A stretch of 16,007 nt of DNA, from the NCBI GenBank assembly GCA_036376775.1, contig DASUZP010000105.1, positions 1 through 16,007 on the forward strand, in the 5' to 3' direction. The notes under the pieces are model-generated. The model was not told where the DNA came from. It was given only the letters and a program-made list of their open reading frames with translations, and did not search any database. Positions 7,927-12,710 of this stretch are shown in pieces. How positions within the stretch are numbered: the stretch's first letter is position 1; each line of letters opens with the position of its first letter. This DNA comes from VRUE01 sp036376775. Lineage in GTDB: Bacteria; Actinomycetota; Thermoleophilia; Solirubrobacterales; 70-9. The position numbers and the translations under genes are program-made.

Positions 7927-8682
7927 ATCCCCTGGGTCGAGACGCATTCTCTCAGCTTTACGGCACGGCACGACAGCGGCGACGCGGCGTTTGCCGAGCG
8001 CACGCTCGACCGCATGGAGGAACTGCGGCTGCGGCTCGAGGATCGCTTCAAGTCCGTTCCCGGAGACGTCACCGTCGTCGTCCACACCAACCCGGCGCTG
8101 CTCGCCCTGGCTCACCCGTTCCTACCGGCGGCGCGTTGGTCGGCGGCGCCGGCCGGCCGGCGCTACCTGGCCGGCTGGGCGATGGCGACCGAGCTGCACG
8201 TGCTCAACGACCCGCACATGGAACGCCGCGCCGCCGGCGAGGACTCGCGCGAAGCGCTGCGCGGCACCGCCGAGCGCCTCTACGCCCAGCTCGTGATCGC
8301 TGCCAACAACTCCGACCTCCCCCCCTCCTGGACGCCGCGCCGCTTTGCCCGCTACCTCGGCTGGGCCTGGCTGGTCGAGGGCGCCGCCCAATACTTCGCC
8401 CGTCAGGTCGGCCTCTACCGCGCGGCCGTGATCAGGCGCCTGCGCGAGAGCGCGAGGCCATCCTTTCCCCCCTCCCGCCGCGACGCCGTGCTCTTAGGCG
8501 GCACCCTCTTCGACCTGCTCGAGACCGAACGGGGACCGGAGTCGTGCGAGCGACTCGCCCTCAACATCCTCCCGGGCGGCTCCACTCCCACCCTGGAAGC
8601 CGCATTCGAGGCCCGCATCGGCGAAATAGAGGACGCCTGGCGCGACTATCTGCGGGCGATCGCCCGCCCGAACGCGGCCTGA
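7927..8682 (+). CDS. peptidase MA-like protein without HExxH, noncanonical start
   Basis: A protein of about 251 residues that I take to be peptidase-MA-related because of the segment RFARYLGWAWLVEGAAQYFA (about residues 139-158), which resembles the conserved 'W-x-EG-x-A-x-YF' part of gluzincin-like proteases. The HExxH zinc motif expected before it is absent: the matching region reads RLYAQLVIAANNSDLPP. It may therefore be a non-catalytic relative. The reading frame is open and protein-like from 7918, with PWVETHSLSFTARHDSGDA ahead of ATG 8014, so starting at that ATG would remove a conserved-looking strand. No ATG, GTG or TTG exists there; ATC 7927, 6 nt after TAGGCT, is the best leaderless start. 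No signal peptide is seen. The family assignment is moderate, the start is an inference. Confidence 0.6.
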   Translation: MPWVETHSLSFTARHDSGDAAFAERTLDRMEELRLRLEDRFKSVPGDVTVVVHTNPALLALAHPFLPAARWSAAPAGRRYLAGWAMATELHVLNDPHMERRAAGEDSREALRGTAERLYAQLVIAANNSDLPPSWTPRRFARYLGWAWLVEGAAQYFARQVGLYRAAVIRRLRESARPSFPPSRRDAVLLGGTLFDLLETERGPESCERLALNILPGGSTPTLEAAFEARIGEIEDAWRDYLRAIARPNAA

Positions 8683-8687
8683 TTTGA

Positions 8688-8712
8688 CGCCGGCGCTCAA
8701 CCTCCGCCGGCG
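8688..8712. terminator. hairpin between convergent genes
   Basis: Two copies of the self-complementary octamer CGCCGGCG (8688-8695 and 8705-8712) can pair with a 9-nt loop. The structure lies between the plus-strand stop at 8682 and the minus-strand SRPBCC stop (8697-8699), so it could stop transcription in both directions. There is no T-run. Confidence 0.35.
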
Positions 8713-9137
8713 AGCGCCGCGACGGCGCGCTGTGCGTCGGGCAGAGTCCGGACAGCGGCAGGACCGAGGACGCGCCGCCACAGCCACGCCAGCCGACCCT
8801 GGATATAGATCGTGTTGGTCAGCCGGCATCCGCCACCGCTCGGCTCGACTAGATGGCGATGCCCCATGCGAGCACCGGGAAGGCGTGCCTCGTCGGTAAA
8901 CAGACGACCCTGCTCGTACTCGACCACACGGAATCGCAGCCGCAGCCCGGTGCGAAAAACGATCCGCGCCTCGGCCCCGGGAGCCAGAGGCCCGTCGAGA
9001 GTCGCCGTCCTTATCTCGGCGTTCCATTTTGGCCAGGCGGAAGCGTCGGCATACGCCCTGGACCAAACTTCGGCCGGCGCCGCTGCCGACTCAAACCTGC
9101 TCGACGTCTCCCAGCGACTCACTCCAAACCTGCCCAT
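8697..9137 (-). CDS. SRPBCC (START-like) family protein
   Basis: A 146-residue protein of the polyketide cyclase/dehydratase/SRPBCC type. The N-terminal strand-helix pattern SRWETSSRFESAAAPAEVW, then WPKWNAEI at about 36-43, marks the start of the helix-grip fold. It continues with the glycine-rich turn GPLAPGAEARI, the strands LRFRVVEYEQGRLFTDEA and the closing helix near the C-terminus. Such proteins bind hydrophobic ligands in a deep cavity. ATG 9137 overlaps the TetR stop by 19 nt; GTG 9122 gives a GTGA 4-nt overlap and begins nearer the usual domain start, so either could be used. The overlap predicts co-expression with the TetR gene. Opposite the CrtA-like gene this suggests a small-molecule or lipid-handling cassette, which is inference. 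Confidence 0.8.
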   Translation of the reverse strand: MGRFGVSRWETSSRFESAAAPAEVWSRAYADASAWPKWNAEIRTATLDGPLAPGAEARIVFRTGLRLRFRVVEYEQGRLFTDEARLPGARMGHRHLVEPSGGGCRLTNTIYIQGRLAWLWRRVLGPAAVRTLPDAQRAVAALAGGG

Positions 9138-9781
9138 ACCTCGCCGGCCTGGGACCGCTCGAAACCGATCCAGAGGGCGTTCATTGCGGTTGCGACGACA
9201 CGCTCGCGCGGCACGCTCGGATGTTCGGACCACCAGACCGCGAGGCCCTGGAGGACGCCGCGCAGGACGACCCAGACCATTTCGATCCCCTCGCCGGCGA
9301 CCGAGCCGGCGAGGTTCTCCGCACCCGGCTCGGCGGCGAAGAGCGGCAGGATCGCCTCGCGACTGCGCGCGGCGACCTCGGCATGGACCGCCTCGATCTC
9401 GGGGTCGGTGCTGTAGCGGAAGAGGACGCGTCCGGCGAAGGGGTGCACTTCGACATAGGCGAACCAGGCGTCGAACGACCTTGCAACCCGCTCCTCCAGC
9501 AGACCCTCGCCGACGAAGTGCTCGCGCCACACCTCCCGCAGCTCGGCGAAGTGCCGCTCGAGCAGCGCGCGGTAGAGCTCGCGCTTGGAGTCGAAATGTT
9601 CGTAGACGACCGGCGGCGTCACTCCCGACCCGCGGGCGATCTCCTCGATCGAGGCGCCGCGATAGCCACGCTCGGCGAACAGCACCGCCGCCGCGTTGAC
9701 GATCACCTCGCGGCGGGCCGCGGCCGTCAGTCGCTTGCGTGGCTGCTCCGCCTTCTCGGCCCCGGTTGACAACCTAGTCAC
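9119..9781 (-). CDS. TetR/AcrR family transcriptional regulator
   Basis: A 220-residue regulator. Helix 1 is REVIVNAAAVLFAERGYRGA (about 24-43), the helix-turn-helix is SIEEIARGSGVTPPVVYEHF (about 44-63), and DSKRELYRALLERHF follows as in the family. The C-terminal half is a helical ligand-binding and dimerisation domain with no recognisable ligand signature. GTG 9781 is 8 nt after TACCGT on the minus strand (9790-9795), consistent with a near-leaderless mRNA; no ribosome site is seen. The gene is divergent from the CrtA-like gene and overlaps the SRPBCC gene, so it very likely controls both and itself. The best operator candidate is the 16-bp palindrome at 9804-9819. Confidence 0.92.
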   Translation of the reverse strand: MTRLSTGAEKAEQPRKRLTAAARREVIVNAAAVLFAERGYRGASIEEIARGSGVTPPVVYEHFDSKRELYRALLERHFAELREVWREHFVGEGLLEERVARSFDAWFAYVEVHPFAGRVLFRYSTDPEIEAVHAEVAARSREAILPLFAAEPGAENLAGSVAGEGIEMVWVVLRGVLQGLAVWWSEHPSVPRERVVATAMNALWIGFERSQAGEVWAGLE

Positions 9782-9794
9782 ACCTAAGTACGGT
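9766..9794 (+). promoter_or_regulatory. promoter TTGACA-17-TACGGT of CrtA-like gene
   Basis: A perfect consensus -35, TTGACA (9766-9771), lies 17 nt from TACGGT (9789-9794). The predicted transcript starts near 9801 and has a leader of about 48 nt before GTG 9849, with GGAAGGGAG as ribosome site. The -35 lies within the first codons of the divergent TetR gene, and the minus-strand -10 box TACCGT overlaps the plus-strand -10, so the two promoters should compete. Confidence 0.65.
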
Positions 9795-9803
9795 ACAGAA
9801 AGT

Positions 9804-9819
9804 CCTAATCATGCTTAGG
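9804..9819. promoter_or_regulatory. candidate TetR operator palindrome
   Basis: CCTAAtCATGcTTAGG is a 16-bp palindrome with one asymmetric pair (lower case). It covers about +4 to +19 of the plus-strand promoter and lies upstream of the TetR gene, an ideal place for repression of both. A flanking half-site, ACCTAAG (9782-9788), is the inverted partner of CTTAGGT (9814-9820). The link to the adjacent TetR is inference from position and symmetry. Confidence 0.5.
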
Positions 9820-9848
9820 TTAGCCTGCGGGCGGAAGGGAGCGCTGCC

Positions 9849-10541
9849 GTGATCGTCTCCGTTCATCTGACGAAGGTCGGTTGGCGCCGGGCGCCGGGCC
9901 TGCTCCGCACCCGACCGGACCTGCGCGACGTTCCCGGCCTGACCTACGCCGAACAGGTCCTCAGCGTCCCGCTCCGCGACGGCCCGGTGCCCCGTCCGGG
10001 TCCCGGCAGGGTCGGTCTGATCGCCGCCTGGGACGACGACGGTGCCCTCGACGGATTTCTTGGCGGCCACCCCCTCGCCGAGCGCTTCGCCGGTGGCTGG
10101 CACGTGCGACTCGAGCCCCTGCGGGTCTTCGGCTCGTGGTCGAGGATGCCGGGGCTGCCGGAACGGGAGCTACCGGTCGACGACGAGGAGCCGGTCGCGG
10201 TGCTGACGCTCGGTCACACGAAGCTCGGCCGCGCCGTGCCGTTCCTGCGCAGCTCCGCCCCGGCCGAGCGCGCCGCGGTCGACAACCCCGCCGTGCTCGC
10301 CTCGACGGCATTCGCCCGGCCGCCGCGCTTCGTCTCGACCTTCTCCCTCTGGCGCAGCGCCGCCGCAATGCGCGAGTACGCCCACAGCGGAGAGGGCGCC
10401 CACCAGGCGGCCGTCAGGGCCGACCGGGCCAAGCCATTCCATCGCGAAGCGGCCTTCATCCGCTTCCGCCCCTACTCCTCGCAGGGAAGCTGGGACGGGC
10501 GCGACCCACTGGCGAGCGCCGCGGCCGCACAGCCGGCCTAG
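9849..10541 (+). CDS. CrtA-like (spheroidene monooxygenase family) protein
   Basis: A 230-residue protein resembling spheroidene monooxygenase CrtA and its non-photosynthetic relatives. The match is clearest in the C-terminal half: the segment TFSLWRSAAAMREYAHSGEG followed by HQAAVRADRAKPFHREAAFIRF corresponds to the CrtA stretch of aromatic, 'AAM' and His/Arg positions. The N-terminal half has the VLTLGHTKLG and AAWDDDGALDGFL segments expected for a ferredoxin-like dimeric alpha/beta barrel pair. CrtA oxidises carotenoids, but no carotenoid gene is present here, so the substrate is unknown. GTG 9849 follows a good ribosome site (GGAAGGGAG). Control by the divergent TetR through the palindrome in its leader is likely. 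The gene ends in a hairpin shared with the next, convergent gene. Confidence 0.72.
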   Translation: MIVSVHLTKVGWRRAPGLLRTRPDLRDVPGLTYAEQVLSVPLRDGPVPRPGPGRVGLIAAWDDDGALDGFLGGHPLAERFAGGWHVRLEPLRVFGSWSRMPGLPERELPVDDEEPVAVLTLGHTKLGRAVPFLRSSAPAERAAVDNPAVLASTAFARPPRFVSTFSLWRSAAAMREYAHSGEGAHQAAVRADRAKPFHREAAFIRFRPYSSQGSWDGRDPLASAAAAQPA

Positions 10542-10572
10542 CGGTATGACCGATTGGCGGTCACACCGCTAG
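10538..10572. terminator. bidirectional terminator holding both stop codons
   Basis: CTAGCGGTATGACCG (10538-10552) pairs with CGGTCACACCGCTAG (10558-10572) over 15 positions with a single A-C mismatch and a 5-nt loop. The left arm contains the TAG of the CrtA-like gene (10539-10541) and the right arm the TAG of the convergent DUF2007 gene (10569-10571). The symmetry means it forms in both transcripts. Confidence 0.7.
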
Positions 10573-10805
10573 CTCGAGCCCGGCGTTCCCTCGAGCACCT
10601 CGCGAGCCTGTTCTGCCAGCTCTGCGGCGACGAGGATTTCCCGCGGTCCGGCAGCGAGGAAGTCGGGGACGTCGAAGCCGGCCGCGCGCCTCAACATGCT
10701 CGGGATGCCGTGCTCGGACAGCAGCCCCTGGATCATTTCCGCCTCCGCCTGTTGCTGGGCGTAGGCGACTTTGATCAGCTTGCCCTTGCCCTTACTCGAC
10801 GACAA
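10569..10805 (-). CDS. DUF2007 family small protein
   Basis: A 78-residue protein with the DUF2007 pattern: after a Lys/Ser-rich tail, LIKVAYAQQQAEAEMIQGLL (about 10-29), then SEHGIPSMLRR, and the closing EILVAAELAEQAREVLEG. These proteins have a small ferredoxin-like alpha/beta fold named 'putative signal transducing protein'; binding partners are unknown. The likely start TTG 10805 lies inside the mec gene, giving a 14-nt overlap, with GAGG upstream. It is the last gene of the cysteine cluster, so a role linked to that pathway or to P-II-like sensing is possible but only inferred from position. Confidence 0.75.
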   Translation of the reverse strand: MSSSKGKGKLIKVAYAQQQAEAEMIQGLLSEHGIPSMLRRAAGFDVPDFLAAGPREILVAAELAEQAREVLEGTPGSS

Positions 10806-11193
10806 GCTCCGCCTCGGCGATCTTGTTGCCCTTGAGCCAGAACGCCTTGACGTCGGCGGCGTCGGGGTCTTGCAGCGACACGATCAGGTAGACCTGTTCG
10901 GGCCAGCTGGCGGCCTCGTTCAGATCGGTCTGTGACGGATAGGCCGGGCTCTTGGTGTGCGAATGGTAGATCGCGACCAGGTCTTCGCCTCGATCGCGCA
11001 TCTCCTTTTCGATGATCCGGTACTGGTCACCAGGGTCGACCCTGTAGCTGAAAGGGCTGGCGAACGCGTTACGCGCCCGGTACACGGTCTGGGCCGTCTC
11101 GTCGATCCCTCCAATCAACCCACAACACTCATTCGGAAGATCCTCCCGAGCATGGGCGATCATCTCGTCGATTTGCCCTTGAGAAATTTTCAA
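10792..11193 (-). CDS. mec: Mec-type JAMM/M67 metallopeptidase (CysO-cysteine hydrolase)
   Basis: A 133-residue single-domain JAMM protease. The zinc and catalytic set is complete: Glu22 in NECCGLIGG, His77 and His79 in YHSHT, Ser87 and Asp90 in YPSQTD, i.e. H-x-H-x7-S-x2-D. In Mycobacterium tuberculosis the homologue Mec cleaves CysO-cysteine to release cysteine; the neighbouring cysM and cysO make the same role very likely here. Alignment by eye with that protein (VIRADLVNAMVAHARRD against LKISQGQIDEMIAHARED) supports TTG 11193 as start, preceded closely by six G residues; ATG 11163 is a weaker alternative that would lose the first strand. An A/T-rich dyad, GAAATT-TTC-AATTTC (11183-11197), covers the start. 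Because CysO here ends in two extra residues, this enzyme may also trim the CysO precursor. Confidence 0.9.
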   Translation of the reverse strand: MKISQGQIDEMIAHAREDLPNECCGLIGGIDETAQTVYRARNAFASPFSYRVDPGDQYRIIEKEMRDRGEDLVAIYHSHTKSPAYPSQTDLNEAASWPEQVYLIVSLQDPDAADVKAFWLKGNKIAEAELVVE

Positions 11194-11256
11194 TTTCCCC
11201 CCTGAGGGCGGGTGTGGCCAAGCAGATCAAGGACGCAGGAAGGCCGGTGAGGGGAG

Positions 11257-11270
11257 CGCACTTCAGTGCG
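11257..11270. terminator. small hairpin between cysM and mec
   Basis: CGCAC-TTCA-GTGCG forms a 5-bp stem with a tetraloop, about 58 nt behind the cysM stop in minus-strand direction and 63 nt before mec. It is short and has no T-run; it might be a weak terminator, an attenuator or part of the mec leader. This 134-base gap otherwise holds only the repeat at 11284-11307. Confidence 0.25.
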
Positions 11271-11283
11271 TGACCCGAAGCGG

Positions 11284-11307
11284 CCGACCGAGGACGCAGA
11301 TATGCGC
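11284..11307 (-). repeat. 24-bp intergenic repeat, copy 1 (after cysM)
   Basis: CCGACCGAGGACGC-AGA-TATGCGC. It matches copy 2 at 22 of 24 positions and lies 20 nt behind the cysM stop on the minus strand. Within it CGCA-GATA-TGCG can fold as a very short stem. Confidence 0.55.
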
Positions 11308-11327
11308 AGCGCCACACACGTCCTCAG

Positions 11328-12293
11328 CTACCACCAGACCGTGGAGTCGAGATTCTCGATGTCCTCGATCGGTTTGGTGTAGACGCCGGACGAGAGGTAC
11401 TTCCAGCCGTCGTCGGGGATCAGGAAGACGACGTTGCCGCCGTCGAGCTCTTCGCCGATGCGGACGGCGATGCGGGCGATCGCGCCGGAGGAGACGCCGG
11501 CGAAGACGCCCTCCTCGTCGAGCAGTTTGCGCGTCCAGACGATCGCGTCGCGGTTGGAGACCATGATCTTGCGGTCGAGCAGGGCGATGTCGATGATCGG
11601 CGGGATGAAGCCGTCGTCGAGCGAGCGCAGGCCGTGGACCATCTCGCCCTGCATCGGCTCGGCGGCGACGATCAGCGTCTCGGGGGCGTGCTCCTTCAGC
11701 CGCCGCCCGTTGCCCATCAGCGTGCCGCCGGTGCCGAGGCCGCCGACGAAGGCCGTCACCTCGTCGAGCTCCTCGAGGATCTCGACCGCGGTGCCGTTGT
11801 AGTGCGCGTTGGGATTGGCCTCGTTGCCGTACTGGTAGGGCATGTAGTACTGCGAGTCCTCGGCCATCTCCAGTGCCACCTCGACCGCCCCGTTGGAGCC
11901 CTTGGCGCCCTCGGAGTAGGCGATCTCCGCCCCGTACATCTCCAGCAGCTGGGTGCGCTCGGCGGTGACGTTGTCGGGCATCACGACCTTTAATGGGTAG
12001 CCCTTGCGCCGGCAGATCATCGCCAGCGAGATGCCGGTGTTGCCCGAGGTCGGCTCCAGAATCGTCTGGCCGGGCTCGATCGCGCCCTCGGCCTCGGCCG
12101 CCTCGATCATCGATTTGGCGACGCGGTCCTTGACCGAGCCGGTCGGGTTGCGTCCCTCGAGCTTGGCGTAGATGCGGACGTCGGGCTTGGGCGAGAAGCG
12201 CGGCAGCTCGACCAACGGCGTATTGCCGATCGACTCGACGATGTCGCCGAAACGCCCTCCACAGGGCCGGTTTAGAAGCTCTTCTCCCGCCAC
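11328..12293 (-). CDS. cysM: cysteine synthase CysM (O-phosphoserine sulfhydrylase)
   Basis: A PLP enzyme of the cysteine synthase family, 321 residues from GTG 12293. The PLP lysine is in NPTGSVKDR (Lys55 from this start), the substrate loop is EPTSGNTGISLAM and the phosphate cradle GLGTGGTLMG. It is closest to mycobacterial CysM: motifs QYGNEANPNAHYNGT, AEPMQGEMVHGLRSLDDGF and DDGWKYLSSG correspond in order. The Arg of GLRSLDD aligns by eye with Arg220, which in M. tuberculosis CysM selects O-phosphoserine. It should add this acceptor to thiocarboxylated CysO. GTG 12293 is preferred over ATG 12311 because a TATACT box (12301-12306) overlies the first codons of the longer form and a transcript would start at GTG; the ATG also has no ribosome site. 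cysO lies upstream with a 53-nt gap from stop to GTG. Confidence 0.93.
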   Translation of the reverse strand: MAGEELLNRPCGGRFGDIVESIGNTPLVELPRFSPKPDVRIYAKLEGRNPTGSVKDRVAKSMIEAAEAEGAIEPGQTILEPTSGNTGISLAMICRRKGYPLKVVMPDNVTAERTQLLEMYGAEIAYSEGAKGSNGAVEVALEMAEDSQYYMPYQYGNEANPNAHYNGTAVEILEELDEVTAFVGGLGTGGTLMGNGRRLKEHAPETLIVAAEPMQGEMVHGLRSLDDGFIPPIIDIALLDRKIMVSNRDAIVWTRKLLDEEGVFAGVSSGAIARIAVRIGEELDGGNVVFLIPDDGWKYLSSGVYTKPIEDIENLDSTVWW

Positions 12294-12308
12294 TTCAAAA
12301 AGTATAGC
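12292..12308 (-). promoter_or_regulatory. cysM promoter block (TATACT), copy 1 of 17-bp repeat
   Basis: ACTTCAAAAAGTATAGC on the plus strand reads GCTATACTTTTTGAAGT on the coding strand: a near-consensus -10 (TATACT, 12306 to 12301) followed 7 nt later by GTG 12293. No clear -35 is visible. The identical 17 bases occur at the moeB promoter (13911-13927), which suggests a shared sigma factor or regulator. Confidence 0.6.
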
Positions 12309-12346
12309 CATGGCCCGCTCGGGCGCGTTATGCGTCTATAGGACGA

Positions 12347-12625
12347 CTAAAGCGCCCCGCCGGCCATGGCGGGGAGGATGACCACGGTGTCGCCATCTGC
12401 GACGGCGGTGTCGAGCCCGTCGAGCACGCGCACGTCCTCGTCATTGAGATAGACGTTGACGTAGCGGTTGAGGTCGCCGTCAGGGCCGAAGAGCTGCTCC
12501 TCGGTGGCGGGGTGCTCGGCGGTCAGCGTCCGCAGCACCTCGCCGACGTTTGAGCCGCTCGCCTCGACCTCGGTCTGCCCCCCGGTCTGGGGACGCAGCA
12601 CAGGTGGAATTCGAATCGTCGCCAT
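12347..12625 (-). CDS. cysO: CysO sulfur-carrier protein (ubiquitin-like), with C-terminal extension
   Basis: A 92-residue beta-grasp sulfur carrier of the ThiS/MoaD type. MATIRIPPVLRPQTGGQTEV at the N-terminus, RYVNVYLNDEDVR (about 54-66) and the end VADGDTVVILPAMAGG match M. tuberculosis CysO closely. The carrier is adenylated and thiocarboxylated at a C-terminal Gly-Gly, then receives the cysteine skeleton from CysM. Here the Gly-Gly is followed by Ala-Leu before the stop, so the raw product is probably inactive until these two residues are removed, plausibly by Mec next door. ATG 12625 fits the homologous N-terminus and lies 8 nt after TAGGAT. The gene is between moeB and cysM, in the same direction as both. 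Confidence 0.93.
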   Translation of the reverse strand: MATIRIPPVLRPQTGGQTEVEASGSNVGEVLRTLTAEHPATEEQLFGPDGDLNRYVNVYLNDEDVRVLDGLDTAVADGDTVVILPAMAGGAL

Positions 12626-12633
12626 TAGACGCG

Positions 12634-12639
12634 ATCCTA
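12634..12639 (-). promoter_or_regulatory. candidate -10 box (TAGGAT) for leaderless cysO
   Basis: TAGGAT on the minus strand (12639 to 12634) ends 8 nt before ATG 12625, with no ribosome site in between. This suggests a cysO transcript starting at or just before the start codon, separate from moeB read-through. No good -35 is seen. Confidence 0.4.
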
Positions 12640-12671
12640 GTTGAGACGGCGAAAACCAAGCAGGTCGGTGA

Positions 12672-12695
12672 CCGACCGAGGACGCCGAGATGCGC
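12672..12695 (-). repeat. 24-bp intergenic repeat, copy 2 (after moeB)
   Basis: CCGACCGAGGACGC-CGA-GATGCGC, 15 nt behind the moeB stop on the minus strand, the same relation as copy 1 to cysM. It overlaps a perfect dyad GGTCGGT-G-ACCGACC (12663-12677). Confidence 0.55.
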
Positions 12696-12710
12696 CGGTT
12701 TGCAGCGGTC

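Noticed and set aside
8494..9066. Minus-strand frame overlapping the SRPBCC gene and the peptidase-like gene
   Set aside because: Wrong frame relative to the SRPBCC domain and composition typical of a shadow frame.
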